Shown: in pieces, positions 9,412 through 17,690 of the stretch
Numbering within the stretch: the stretch's first letter is position 1
How the letters are laid out: each line of letters opens with the position of its first letter
NCBI RefSeq assembly: GCF_003143755.1
Contig: NZ_QFRI01000001.1
Coordinates: 806,001 to 870,000, forward strand
Direction: 5' to 3'
DNA from: Algibacter marinivivus
Lineage (GTDB): Bacteria; Bacteroidota; Bacteroidia; Flavobacteriales; Flavobacteriaceae
DNA length: 64,000 nucleotides
Notes under the pieces: model-generated
What the model was told of the DNA's origin: nothing
The model's input: only the letters and a program-made list of their open reading frames with translations
Databases searched by the model: none
Position numbers and translations under genes: made by a program

Positions 9412-11652
9412 TTAAAACCAAAAGCCTATATTAAAAAACCATGTTCCTTCTTTTTGCTCTGGAGAGTAACTGTATTTTGTTTGAATAGGACCAAGAAATG
9501 TTTCTATAGCATATCCTAAAGCATAGCCTCTATAATCTGGAAGCGTAAACCATTCACCAGTATCAAAAATATTATCATTAACATTTGCCCAATTTGCTTC
9601 AAACGTAAGGTGGTGATTTTTAAAAGCCTCAAAATCTCCAATCACAGATGCTTTTACATAACTATTTCCTGTCAAGGATATAAAATCATAGCCTAAGAAA
9701 GGAATAAAATTATTTATTAAATTATTACCATATCCTCCTAGTGCAAAATCTAGAGTTTGGTTAGACTTATCTCCTAATTTAAAACCACCGCTAGTTTTAA
9801 AGTTAAACGCTAATTTATCCGAAGCACTAAAAGCATATCCAATATCTGCTTTTGCAATCGAAAAATCTTCAAAATCTTCAACAAACCCTGATGCATTCAA
9901 ATAAATATTTAAATCGCCATTAAAGTACACACCTCGTTTAGGAAAGTATTTATTATCATAAGTGTCTAATTTTAAATTTCCAAAGAGGCTTATATAATCT
10001 GTTTTTTCTAGTAAAAAATCTTCATCAGGATCATCTCCAGAAATTGTTTCAGAATTTATTTCTAATCGTTTATGTTCTAAACCTAGGCTTAATGAGAAAT
10101 CGCGTCTAAATAAAGTTTGCAAATAAACCTGATTGGTTTGATCTCTGAGCTTAACATCAAGTTTGTTTAAACCCGTGGTCATCATTTGAGCGTCATCCAA
10201 TACTAATTGAGCGTTTATATTTTTGCGAAATTGATTATATCTAGATTTTATACCAACACTCCAATAAAATCCTTTATCTATTAAATATTCAAAATTATAA
10301 CGCACATTATCACCTAAAATAACATCTAAAGACCCTACATCATTTTTAAAAAACAACTGCTTCTTTGTTAGATTTATTAAGGCTGCACTTTTGTATAAAT
10401 CATCAAAATGTATTCCTAGTTTTAAAAACGTATTAACTTCAGACTCCTTTACATTAGCTATTAAATTGTAACCTTCTTTGTTTGGTGTATCTTTTAATTG
10501 ATAAGTAAAAGCATCAAAATTATTAGTAGCAATCAGATTATTTACTCCTTTACCAAAATCTTTATAACTGATTTTTTCGTTATTTCTAATTTTAAGTTTC
10601 CCTAGCACATAGGCTCTCGTATAATTTTTATTACCAACTACTTGAGTGTTATTTATAGTTAAGCTGTCTATTGGTTTTAACTTTGTTTTTTGATTTATAA
10701 ATGGTTTTTTAGTTGCTACTTCTTTAAGCGTATTTAACTTTAATAAGGCTGCTATTTTGCCAGATTTAATAATAGCATTCCCTTGATTAAAAGAGACTAC
10801 ATTAAAATCTTTTATGTTAGGCTTAATATAAATATCCGTTTTTTTAACCTTAGACTTCATAGCGTTAATCGTTCTAAAATTATTTATTTGAATCAAAACT
10901 TCCGGAGCAGATGTTAGTTCTTCACGTGATGCCAAACCATCTTGTACATCAACTCCAATAACAATATCTATATCCTTGGCGCGTAATTCATCAATAGGAT
11001 AATTATTTACAACGCCACCGTCAATTAAAATATCATCATTGATTGTTACAGGCTGAAATAACGAAGGCAATGCACCACTTGCCATAATAGATTGAGTAAG
11101 GTTACCTTTATCTAAAATAACTTGCTTTCCTGTTTCAATGTTTGTTGCTATACAAAAAAACGGAATTGGGAGTTTACTAAAATCATCAACTTGGTTAACA
11201 TGTATTAGCAACTTTAACAGTAACCCATAAGTATTTTGACCTCTTGATAGGGCCGAAGGTAATTTAATTTTAAAATCGTTGAAGGGTAATTTTACAGCAT
11301 ACTTCTCCATATTATCCCGTTCGCTAAAAGCTGTAGAAGAACGTGGTAAATCATCATTAATAATTTTATCAAAATCAACGTTTTGGAAAATAGAATCGAG
11401 TTGTTTTCCTGAATATCCTGAAGCATATAATGCACCAATTATTGAACCCATACTGGTACCGGCAACATAATCAATTTTAACACCTAAACTATCAATAACT
11501 TTTAAAACCCCAATATGCGCTAACCCTTTTGCACCACCACCACTTAACACCAAACCTACTTTTGGTCTAGTATTTTCCTTTACTTCGTTTTGCGCTTTCG
11601 CGGAAAGTGAAGCGATTAGGAATAGGGTTAATATGATGGGGTTTAGGTTCAA
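9412..11652 (-). CDS. Patatin-like phospholipase fused to an outer-membrane beta-barrel
   Basis: Predicted surface or outer-membrane lipid acyl hydrolase. A signal peptide (ending LSAKA) is followed by a patatin domain (about 30-300). Its catalytic features are intact: oxyanion loop SGGGAKGLAHIG, nucleophile elbow GTSMGS (Ser67) and the catalytic Asp in DGGVVNNYP (Asp211). A POTRA-like segment (about 325-405) and a 16-strand Omp85/BamA-type barrel occupy the rest, ending in a terminal aromatic strand (GTWFFNIGFWF). The layout resembles PlpD, the type Vd autotransporter. It starts 16 bases after the PH-like gene and probably shares its transcript with it. Confidence 0.94.
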   Translation of the reverse strand: MNLNPIILTLFLIASLSAKAQNEVKENTRPKVGLVLSGGGAKGLAHIGVLKVIDSLGVKIDYVAGTSMGSIIGALYASGYSGKQLDSIFQNVDFDKIINDDLPRSSTAFSERDNMEKYAVKLPFNDFKIKLPSALSRGQNTYGLLLKLLIHVNQVDDFSKLPIPFFCIATNIETGKQVILDKGNLTQSIMASGALPSLFQPVTINDDILIDGGVVNNYPIDELRAKDIDIVIGVDVQDGLASREELTSAPEVLIQINNFRTINAMKSKVKKTDIYIKPNIKDFNVVSFNQGNAIIKSGKIAALLKLNTLKEVATKKPFINQKTKLKPIDSLTINNTQVVGNKNYTRAYVLGKLKIRNNEKISYKDFGKGVNNLIATNNFDAFTYQLKDTPNKEGYNLIANVKESEVNTFLKLGIHFDDLYKSAALINLTKKQLFFKNDVGSLDVILGDNVRYNFEYLIDKGFYWSVGIKSRYNQFRKNINAQLVLDDAQMMTTGLNKLDVKLRDQTNQVYLQTLFRRDFSLSLGLEHKRLEINSETISGDDPDEDFLLEKTDYISLFGNLKLDTYDNKYFPKRGVYFNGDLNIYLNASGFVEDFEDFSIAKADIGYAFSASDKLAFNFKTSGGFKLGDKSNQTLDFALGGYGNNLINNFIPFLGYDFISLTGNSYVKASVIGDFEAFKNHHLTFEANWANVNDNIFDTGEWFTLPDYRGYALGYAIETFLGPIQTKYSYSPEQKEGTWFFNIGFWF

Positions 11653-11668
11653 GTTTACTTTTTCTTAT

Positions 11669-12013
11669 TTAAGTGGTTATTTTATCTTTAATTAACTTCA
11701 CAATTGTTTCAGCTTTTTCAAAATCTACATTTTGCAACCATATTTTCAAAGTATGATTTACCGTTTTTAATTTTATGTTAGCCTCATTTTTATAATTTTC
11801 TCCACCTCCACCTGCAATAAATAAATCTACAATCCAACTTAAAGTTGTAACAAACCAATCTGTTTTTTTGGAAGTTAACTCAATATTTATAATATCATTA
11901 AATGAAAATGATCCACAATTTTTTGCTTGTGAAGCATCTGTAATTTCAATGCCTAGTCCATCTAACTTTATTTTTAGTAGTGGTTTATATCTCAACTCAA
12001 AAGTTTCTGTCAT
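11669..12013 (-). CDS. Small PH-like hypothetical protein
   Basis: A 114-residue protein not recognised by name. It looks mostly beta-stranded with one hydrophobic stretch (WFVTTLSWIVDLFIAGGGG), resembling bacterial PH-like domains. No signal peptide. The gene lies between uvrC and the patatin-barrel gene on the same strand, 16 bases before the latter. It is probably real given its length, ATG start and composition like its neighbours. Function unknown. Confidence 0.75.
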   Translation of the reverse strand: MTETFELRYKPLLKIKLDGLGIEITDASQAKNCGSFSFNDIINIELTSKKTDWFVTTLSWIVDLFIAGGGGENYKNEANIKLKTVNHTLKIWLQNVDFEKAETIVKLIKDKITT

Positions 12014-12041
12014 TTAAATACTAAAATTCAATTTTATTCCA

Positions 12042-12072
12042 AACCTACAAGGTTTTTAAAACCTTGCAGGTT
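12042..12072 (-). terminator. Hairpin after uvrC (AACCTRCAAGG palindrome)
   Basis: An almost uninterrupted palindrome with arms AACCTACAAGGTTTT and the complementary AAAACCTTGCAGGTT, one mismatch. It is two bases past the uvrC stop. It probably terminates transcription and also resembles a small dispersed repeat; a half-site with TTTAAAACCTTGCA occurs near 54854. Confidence 0.6.
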
Positions 12073-12074
12073 GT

Positions 12075-13868
12075 TTACGTTTTATGATAATAATTATAAA
12101 CCTTTTCAGCTCTAGAAACGCCAACCACAGCTTCCAACTCATCTAACTTAGCATTGGCTACCCGTTTTGCCGATTTAAAATGCCTTAGCAATTCTACAAC
12201 CGTTTTTTCGCCAACGCCACTTATGGTTTCTAGCTCTGTGTTTAACGCTGTTTTACTACGCTTATTTCTGTGATGTTCGATTCCAAAACGGTGGGCTTCG
12301 TTTCGTAGCTGTTGAATAATTTTTAGGGTTTCGCTTTTTTTATCTAAATATAAGGGAATTGGATCGTTTGGGTAAAATAATTCTTCCAAACGTTTTGCAA
12401 TTCCGATAATGGCAATCTTGCCTCTTAAGTTTAAAGCATCTAAACTTTTTAATGCAGAAGATAATTGGCCTTTTCCTCCATCAATGATTATAAGTTGCGG
12501 TAGAGGTTGCTCTTCTTCAACCAAACGTTTATAGCGTCGATACACCACTTCTTCCATAGATGCAAAATCGTCTGGACCTTCAACAGTTTTAATGTTAAAA
12601 TGACGATAATCCTTTTTACTTGGTTTTCCATTTTTAAAAACTACACAAGCTGCCACAGGATGTGTGCCCTGAATATTTGAATTATCGAAACACTCAATAT
12701 GTCGCGGTTCTTCAGACAAACGTAAATCGGCTTTCATTTGTGCCATAATTCTATTGGCATGTCTATCTGGGTCTACAATTTTCATTTGTTTGAAACGCTC
12801 CATTCGGAAGTATTTCGCATTTCTTAATGATAAGTCTAAAATATGTTTTTTATCTCCTAACTGTGGGATAGTCACTTTTACCGCTTCACCTAAATCAACC
12901 TTAAAAGGCACATAAATTTCTTTGGAATTGGAGTTAAAACGCTGCCTAATTTCTGTAATAGCCAGTTCTAATAATGCTTTATCAGTTTCGTCAAGTTTTT
13001 TCTTTATTTCAAGCGTATGTGAACGGATGATTGAGCCATAAGACAATTGTAAAAAGTTGATATAACCATAACTCTCGTCGCTCATAATAGAAAACACATC
13101 TACATTACTAATTTTAGGGTTAACGATGGTAGATTTAGCTTGATAATTTTCTAAAACCTCAACTTTTTCTTTTATTTTTTGGGCTTCTTCAAACTGCATG
13201 TTTTCAGCATACTGTTTCATTTGCGTTTTAAACTGAGACAACGAATCTTTAAAGTTTCCTTTTAAAATTTCCTTTATAGCTTTAATATTTTTATTGTACT
13301 CTACTTCAGTTTCTAAGCCTTCGCAAGCACCTTTACAGTTTCCTAAGTGGTATTCTAAACAAACTTTATATTTTCCAGCTTCAACTTTTTCTTCTGATAA
13401 ATTAAAATTGCAAGTTCTTAAACTATACAAACCTCTAATTAAACCTAAAAGAGTATGTACTGTTTTTCCGCTGGTATAAGGTCCAAAATATTCACCGCTT
13501 CCTTTAAAAACGCGTCTGGTAGAAAACACTCTGGGGAAACGTTCTTTTTTTATGCAAATCCAAGGGTACGATTTATCATCTTTAAGCAATACATTATAAC
13601 GTGGCTTATGCTTTTTAATGAGGTTGTTTTCTAGCAAAAGTGCATCCGTTTCAGTCTCAACTACAATATGCTTTATGTTAGCTATTTTTTTAACCAGCAC
13701 TCTGGTTTTACCATTTTCATGGGTTTTAGTAAAATAAGAACTGACTCGCTTTTTTAAATTTTTTGCTTTTCCAACATAGATTATCGTCCCGTCTTTATCA
13801 TAATATTGATAAACTCCAGGTTGATTTGGTAAAGTTTTTAATTGTATCTCTAAATTAGGGGTCTCCAT
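12075..13868 (-). CDS. uvrC: UvrABC nuclease subunit C
   Basis: Makes the dual incisions in nucleotide excision repair. The 597-residue protein has the usual order of domains. The GIY-YIG nuclease is at 15-95 (GVYQYYDKDGTIIYVGKAKN). A Cys-rich segment near 150-185 (CNF, CLEYHLGNCKGAC) and a UVR motif near 205-235 follow. The RNase H-like nuclease is at about 375-530 (HIECFDNSNIQGTHPVA, IIIDGGKGQL). C-terminal helix-hairpin-helix repeats end the protein (ISGVGEKTVVELLRHF). Divergent from rimK. A TACCTTTG box lies directly against the start codon. Confidence 0.97.
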   Translation of the reverse strand: METPNLEIQLKTLPNQPGVYQYYDKDGTIIYVGKAKNLKKRVSSYFTKTHENGKTRVLVKKIANIKHIVVETETDALLLENNLIKKHKPRYNVLLKDDKSYPWICIKKERFPRVFSTRRVFKGSGEYFGPYTSGKTVHTLLGLIRGLYSLRTCNFNLSEEKVEAGKYKVCLEYHLGNCKGACEGLETEVEYNKNIKAIKEILKGNFKDSLSQFKTQMKQYAENMQFEEAQKIKEKVEVLENYQAKSTIVNPKISNVDVFSIMSDESYGYINFLQLSYGSIIRSHTLEIKKKLDETDKALLELAITEIRQRFNSNSKEIYVPFKVDLGEAVKVTIPQLGDKKHILDLSLRNAKYFRMERFKQMKIVDPDRHANRIMAQMKADLRLSEEPRHIECFDNSNIQGTHPVAACVVFKNGKPSKKDYRHFNIKTVEGPDDFASMEEVVYRRYKRLVEEEQPLPQLIIIDGGKGQLSSALKSLDALNLRGKIAIIGIAKRLEELFYPNDPIPLYLDKKSETLKIIQQLRNEAHRFGIEHHRNKRSKTALNTELETISGVGEKTVVELLRHFKSAKRVANAKLDELEAVVGVSRAEKVYNYYHKT

Positions 13869-13873
13869 TCCCT

Positions 13874-13881
13874 CAAAGGTA
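13874..13881 (-). promoter_or_regulatory. Putative -7 box (TACCTTTG) abutting the uvrC start
   Basis: Matches TAnnTTTG on the minus strand and ends six bases before the uvrC ATG at 13868. If used, the transcript would be leaderless or nearly so. Confidence 0.45.
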
Positions 13882-13954
13882 TATTAAATTCTAGATAATG
13901 TAAAAATTCGTTTCCCTTTTTTAGTATATTGCATTGATAGGCTAAACCGCTTTT

Positions 13955-14830
13955 ATGAATATAGTTATACTCTCTAGAAATCCTAATTTATACTCCACTG
14001 ATCGTTTAGTTGAAGAAGGTGTAAAAAGAGGACATAAAGTAGAAGTCATAGATCCGCTTAAATGCGATATTATTATCGAAAAGGAAAAACCAACCATCTA
14101 TTATAAAGATAGATATTTGGACTATGTTGATGCCATTATTCCAAGAATTGGAGCTTCAGTAACTTTTTACGGCTGTGCAGTGGTAAGACAATTTGAAATG
14201 ATGGGTGTTTTTACTATTGTAACCTCTGATGCGATACAACGTTCTAGAGATAAATTACGCAGTTTACAACGTTTAAGTAAAGCAGGTATTGGTATGCCTA
14301 AAACCGTTTTCACTAATTATTCAAGAGATGTTGAAGAAGTTATTGAGCACGTTGGCGGAACACCAGTAATTATTAAGCTTTTAGAGGGCACACAAGGTTT
14401 AGGAGTTGTTTTAGCTGAAACTAAAAATGCTGCCGAATCCGTTTTAGAGGCTTTTAATGGTTTGCAGGCACGCGTGATTGTTCAAGAATTTATAAAAGAA
14501 GCTGGTGGTGCAGATTTACGTGCTCTAGTTGTGGATGGTCATGTTGTTGGCGCCATGAAACGCCAAGGTAAAGAAGGCGAGTTTCGTTCTAATTTACACC
14601 GTGGAGGTTCTGCTAATATTATTAAGTTAAATCATGACGAATTGAAGTTAGCTATGAATGCTTCCAAAGCTTTAAAACTTCCTGTTTGTGGCGTAGATAT
14701 GTTACAATCTTCTCGCGGACCTTTACTTTTAGAGGTGAATTCTACTCCCGGGTTAGAAGGTATTGAAACTGCTACAGGTAGAAATATAGCCAAAGCCATA
14801 ATACGTTTTATTGAAAAAAACAGACGATAA
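13955..14830 (+). CDS. rimK: RimK-type ATP-grasp ligase (ribosomal protein S6 glutamyl ligase family)
   Basis: ATP-grasp amino-acid ligase that adds glutamate to a protein C-terminus (ribosomal S6 in E. coli) or makes polyglutamate. At 291 residues it fits the RimK length. Family blocks are [89 protein letters not shown], and [23 protein letters not shown] with the Mg-binding Glu and Asn. The stop codon directly abuts the next ATG with zero spacing, so the pair is translationally coupled. The actual acceptor in this organism is not shown by sequence. Confidence 0.93.
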   Translation: MNIVILSRNPNLYSTDRLVEEGVKRGHKVEVIDPLKCDIIIEKEKPTIYYKDRYLDYVDAIIPRIGASVTFYGCAVVRQFEMMGVFTIVTSDAIQRSRDKLRSLQRLSKAGIGMPKTVFTNYSRDVEEVIEHVGGTPVIIKLLEGTQGLGVVLAETKNAAESVLEAFNGLQARVIVQEFIKEAGGADLRALVVDGHVVGAMKRQGKEGEFRSNLHRGGSANIIKLNHDELKLAMNASKALKLPVCGVDMLQSSRGPLLLEVNSTPGLEGIETATGRNIAKAIIRFIEKNRR

Positions 14831-15805
14831 ATGACGCAAATTAATGATGGTGTTTTAACCATTCTGGGAGAATCTATTAAACCCGGAGAAAGTAAAGAAG
14901 TTAATTTTGATGTAGCGAATTTGCACACTTCAACCCCTGTAAATGTTCCTGTTATTGTTGAGCGTTCAAAAAAGCCAGGACCAACCGTTTTATTTACAGC
15001 TGGCATTCATGGTGATGAAGTAAATGGTGTTGAAATTGTTAGGCAACTTATTGCTAAAGGTATAAATAAACCCAAATGCGGAACCATTATTTGTATGCCC
15101 GTTATAAATATTTTTGGTTTTATTAATTTGAAAAGAGAATTCCCTGATGGCCGTGATTTAAATCGTGTTTTCCCGGGAAGTCCATCTGGTTCTTTGGCTG
15201 GACGAGTAGCTCATAAATTAATAAATCAAGTGGTTCCACATGTTGATTTAATTATCGATTTTCATACGGGTGGTTCAGGCAGATTTAATGCCCCTCAGCT
15301 TAGATATAGTAAAGAGAATAAAGAGCTAAACGATTTAGCTAAAGTGTTTGGAGCCCCTTTTGTTTTATACTCTAAAAATTTATCAAAATCATTTAGAACA
15401 ACGTGTTATAAATTAGGGAAACCGCTTTTGCTTTTTGAAGGCGGAAAATCGTTTCATATCGATGATGTGGTAACTAATTCAGGGGTTAATGGTTCTAAAC
15501 GTATTTTAAAACATTTAGGCATGCTTAAAACGGTTTTTAAATCATCAAAACCAAAAAAAGCATGTGTATTTATAAACGAAAGTAAATGGCAACGTGCTAA
15601 ATATTCTGGCATGTTTAAAGCTGCTGTTACTATGGGCTCTCATGTTGAAAAAGATGCTATTCTAGGAAATATTACAGACCCTTATGGCAAGTTCAATTAT
15701 TTTGTTAGAGCGTCTCATACAGGATATATCATTAATGTAAATGAGTCGCCAATTGTGTATCAAGGGGATGCTTTATTTCATATTTCTACCAAACTTAAAA
15801 AGTAG
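14831..15805 (+). CDS. Aspartoacylase/succinylglutamate desuccinylase family metallohydrolase
   Basis: Zinc-dependent M14-like carboxypeptidase/deacylase of 324 residues. The zinc site is intact: GIHGDEVNG (HxxE) and DFHTGGSG with the third ligand His. RDLNRVFPG is the family's substrate-carboxylate region. A C-terminal beta domain (about 250-324) ends with GYIINVNESPIVYQGDALFHI. The ATG follows the rimK stop without spacing. That tight pairing suggests it acts on the same bond or product that RimK makes, for instance trimming glutamyl additions. This is inference, not shown here. No arginine-catabolic ast genes are nearby, so a role in arginine breakdown is unlikely. Confidence 0.92.
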   Translation: MTQINDGVLTILGESIKPGESKEVNFDVANLHTSTPVNVPVIVERSKKPGPTVLFTAGIHGDEVNGVEIVRQLIAKGINKPKCGTIICMPVINIFGFINLKREFPDGRDLNRVFPGSPSGSLAGRVAHKLINQVVPHVDLIIDFHTGGSGRFNAPQLRYSKENKELNDLAKVFGAPFVLYSKNLSKSFRTTCYKLGKPLLLFEGGKSFHIDDVVTNSGVNGSKRILKHLGMLKTVFKSSKPKKACVFINESKWQRAKYSGMFKAAVTMGSHVEKDAILGNITDPYGKFNYFVRASHTGYIINVNESPIVYQGDALFHISTKLKK

Positions 15806-15809
15806 AATT

Positions 15810-16373
15810 ATGACAAAAGCTGAATTACGAAAAACATACAAAGCACTTCGGAAAAACTTATCTGAAACTCAGATTGACGATTTGAGTTTAGCTATTTCAA
15901 ATCAGCTTTTAAAACTTCCTATTTGGGAATATTCATTTTATCATATCTTCCTTCCTATTGAAGAACAGAAAGAGGTAAACACTGAATATATTTTGAATAT
16001 TCTATCAGGTAAAGACAAAAACATTCTTATTTCTAAAAGTGATTTTACAACTGGTGATATGACGCATTATCTGTTGACTGATAATACCGTTATTAATAAA
16101 AACAGTTATAATATTCCCGAACCTGTTGATGGTATAGAAATTACTAATGATAAAATTGAGGTTGTTTTTATTCCTTTATTGGCTTTTGATAAAAAAGGGA
16201 ATCGTGTAGGCTACGGAAAGGGATTTTATGATCGGTTTTTAGCCAGTTGTAAACCTGAAACTTTAAAAATTGGATTATCTTTTTTTGAGGCTGAAGTAGA
16301 AATTAGTGATGTTTTTGATGGGGATATTGGGTTGGATTATTGTGTGACGGCTAATAAAATTTATCAATTCTAA
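15810..16373 (+). CDS. 5-formyltetrahydrofolate cyclo-ligase
   Basis: ATP-dependent conversion of 5-formyl-THF to 5,10-methenyl-THF. From the ATG at 15810 the protein has 187 residues, the family's normal size, and begins MTKAELRKTYKALR. A longer open frame from 15741 would overlap the previous gene by 65 bases and add a non-conserved N-terminus, so I reject that start. Diagnostic motifs are FIPLLAFDKKGNRVGYGKGFYDRFL and a C-terminal VTANKIY. It lies four bases past the metallohydrolase stop and converges with a small membrane protein gene, overlapping it by four bases. Confidence 0.95.
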   Translation: MTKAELRKTYKALRKNLSETQIDDLSLAISNQLLKLPIWEYSFYHIFLPIEEQKEVNTEYILNILSGKDKNILISKSDFTTGDMTHYLLTDNTVINKNSYNIPEPVDGIEITNDKIEVVFIPLLAFDKKGNRVGYGKGFYDRFLASCKPETLKIGLSFFEAEVEISDVFDGDIGLDYCVTANKIYQF

Positions 16374-16585
16374 CTATTTCTTTTCTTAACAAGACATAAT
16401 ATCATTGAAATTAAAGTTAGAATAAATAATATTATAATCCCCATTATGACTAATTTAATCCAAATTTCAACATAATTTAATTCTGGAGCTACATTCCTTA
16501 AAACTGATTCTGCTGAAAAACACCAAATAATTGATAACGCAATAAACGCTGCAAAGTGAAGTAATATTATTTTCCAATTTTTCAC
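16370..16585 (-). CDS. Small two-span membrane protein
   Basis: A 71-residue hypothetical protein with two predicted membrane helices (ILLHFAAFIALSIIWCFS and LVIMGIIILFILTLISMILCL) and a basic tail. Its ATG overlaps the lspA stop in an ATGA arrangement, so it is translationally coupled to lspA. Function unknown; the coupling suggests it may be conserved with lspA in relatives. Confidence 0.75.
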   Translation of the reverse strand: MKNWKIILLHFAAFIALSIIWCFSAESVLRNVAPELNYVEIWIKLVIMGIIILFILTLISMILCLVKKRNS

Positions 16586-17202
16586 TCTTTCGAAAATGCC
16601 TTCTTATTAAACACAATAAGCATAATAAAACCTGTACTTATAGCCATATCAGCAATATTAAACACTGGGTCGAAAAAGCTAAAGCGTTTCCCACCATAAA
16701 AAGGAAACCACTCGGGTAAATCAACTTCAAATAATGGAAAATGAAGCATGTCGACTACTTTACCATGAAGCAAACTATCGTAACCTCCTGTTTCAGGTAA
16801 AAAATTTGCTACTTGACTGTAGCTATCATCAAACAAAACGCCATAAAACACAGAATCAATAATATTTCCTAAAGCACCAGAAAAAATTAAAGCAATGGCT
16901 ATAATTAATATTTTAGAGCTTTGCTTTTTTGTAGCGTCGTACAGCCAATAACCAATCCCGAAGATAGCCACAATTCTAAATGAGGTTAATATCACTTTAG
17001 CTGTTCTGTCTGATATAAAAGACACAAAATCACTAATTTTTGTACCCCAAGCCATTCCATCGTTCTCAACAAAAATAATCTCAAACCAACTAAAAATATC
17101 TACACTTTCTTGTAGTGCAAAATTGGTTTTGATGTAAATCTTACTAACCTGATCGATTAATAAAATGATGATGATTAGGATTATGGATTTTTTTAGTGAC
17201 AT
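16582..17202 (-). CDS. lspA: Lipoprotein signal peptidase (signal peptidase II)
   Basis: Inner-membrane aspartyl peptidase that removes signal peptides from prolipoproteins, of which several are encoded in this window. The 206 residues include four predicted membrane helices. The catalytic Asp residues lie in GALGNIIDSVFYG and DPVFNIADMAIS. The loop between helices is longer than in E. coli LspA (164 residues), typical of Bacteroidota. Located downstream of the ileS and dksA-like genes behind a terminator. Confidence 0.96.
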   Translation of the reverse strand: MSLKKSIILIIIILLIDQVSKIYIKTNFALQESVDIFSWFEIIFVENDGMAWGTKISDFVSFISDRTAKVILTSFRIVAIFGIGYWLYDATKKQSSKILIIAIALIFSGALGNIIDSVFYGVLFDDSYSQVANFLPETGGYDSLLHGKVVDMLHFPLFEVDLPEWFPFYGGKRFSFFDPVFNIADMAISTGFIMLIVFNKKAFSKE

Positions 17203-17230
17203 CTAACGAAAATCTTCTTTTAATAATGGA

Positions 17231-17248
17231 TTCCTGCCTACGCAGGAA
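17231..17248. repeat. Short palindromic repeat TTCCTGCCTACGCAGGAA
   Basis: Seven-base stems around CTAC, within GGATTCCTGCCTACGCAGGAATGACA. This resembles a motif widely scattered in bacterial intergenic DNA. Only one copy is in the window, so its repeat status rests on general knowledge. It lies between lspA and the upstream terminator. Confidence 0.4.
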
Positions 17249-17259
17249 TGACAAATAAA

Positions 17260-17286
17260 AAACGCCTCAAGACTCTTGAGACGTTT
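17260..17286 (-). terminator. Intrinsic terminator after the dksA-like gene
   Basis: Eleven-base stem (17260-17270 with 17276-17286, one wobble) with a five-base loop. A T-rich stretch follows on the minus strand. It separates ileS-dksA-like from lspA. Confidence 0.8.
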
Positions 17287-17307
17287 CAAATATATCATTT
17301 TAAAAAA

Positions 17308-17685
17308 CTATTGTTGCATATTTTTAGCTTCAATACTTAATGTGGCATGTGGCACAAGCTCTAATCGTTTTTTATTGATTAGCTTTCCTGTTACACGACA
17401 AACACCATAGGTTTTATTTTCTATTCTTATTAATGCATTCTTTAAATCACGAATAAACTTTTCTTGACGAATAGCTAATTGAGAATTAGATTCTTTACTC
17501 ATAACAGCACTTCCTTCATCAAAAGCTTTAAATGTTGGTGATGTATCTTCAGTACCATTATTATGGTCATTCATATACGCACTTTTAATCAGCTCTAAAT
17601 CGCGTTGTGCTTTTTCAATTTTTTCTCCTATCACCCCTTTAAAGTGCTCTAAATCAGCATCTGAATATCTTACGTTATCTGCCAT
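17308..17685 (-). CDS. TraR/DksA family protein with degenerate zinc finger
   Basis: A 125-residue protein with the DksA plan: an N-terminal coiled-coil (about 8-90, with AIRQEKFIRDLKNALIRIE leading into the finger) and a C-terminal zinc-finger region. In DksA the finger has four Cys (CxxC-17-CxxC). Here only the first remains (YGVCRVTG, Cys96); the others are Thr, Ser and Ala. The canonical finger is therefore gone, and metal binding is unlikely. Such proteins probably still enter the RNA polymerase secondary channel, but that is inference. The gene begins five bases after the ileS stop and is likely cotranscribed with it. Confidence 0.88.
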   Translation of the reverse strand: MADNVRYSDADLEHFKGVIGEKIEKAQRDLELIKSAYMNDHNNGTEDTSPTFKAFDEGSAVMSKESNSQLAIRQEKFIRDLKNALIRIENKTYGVCRVTGKLINKKRLELVPHATLSIEAKNMQQ

Positions 17686-17690
17686 AATTT

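Noticed and set aside
15741-15809. N-terminal extension of 5-formyltetrahydrofolate cyclo-ligase
   Set aside because: It overlaps the preceding gene and is not like the family N-terminus, which begins at 15810.
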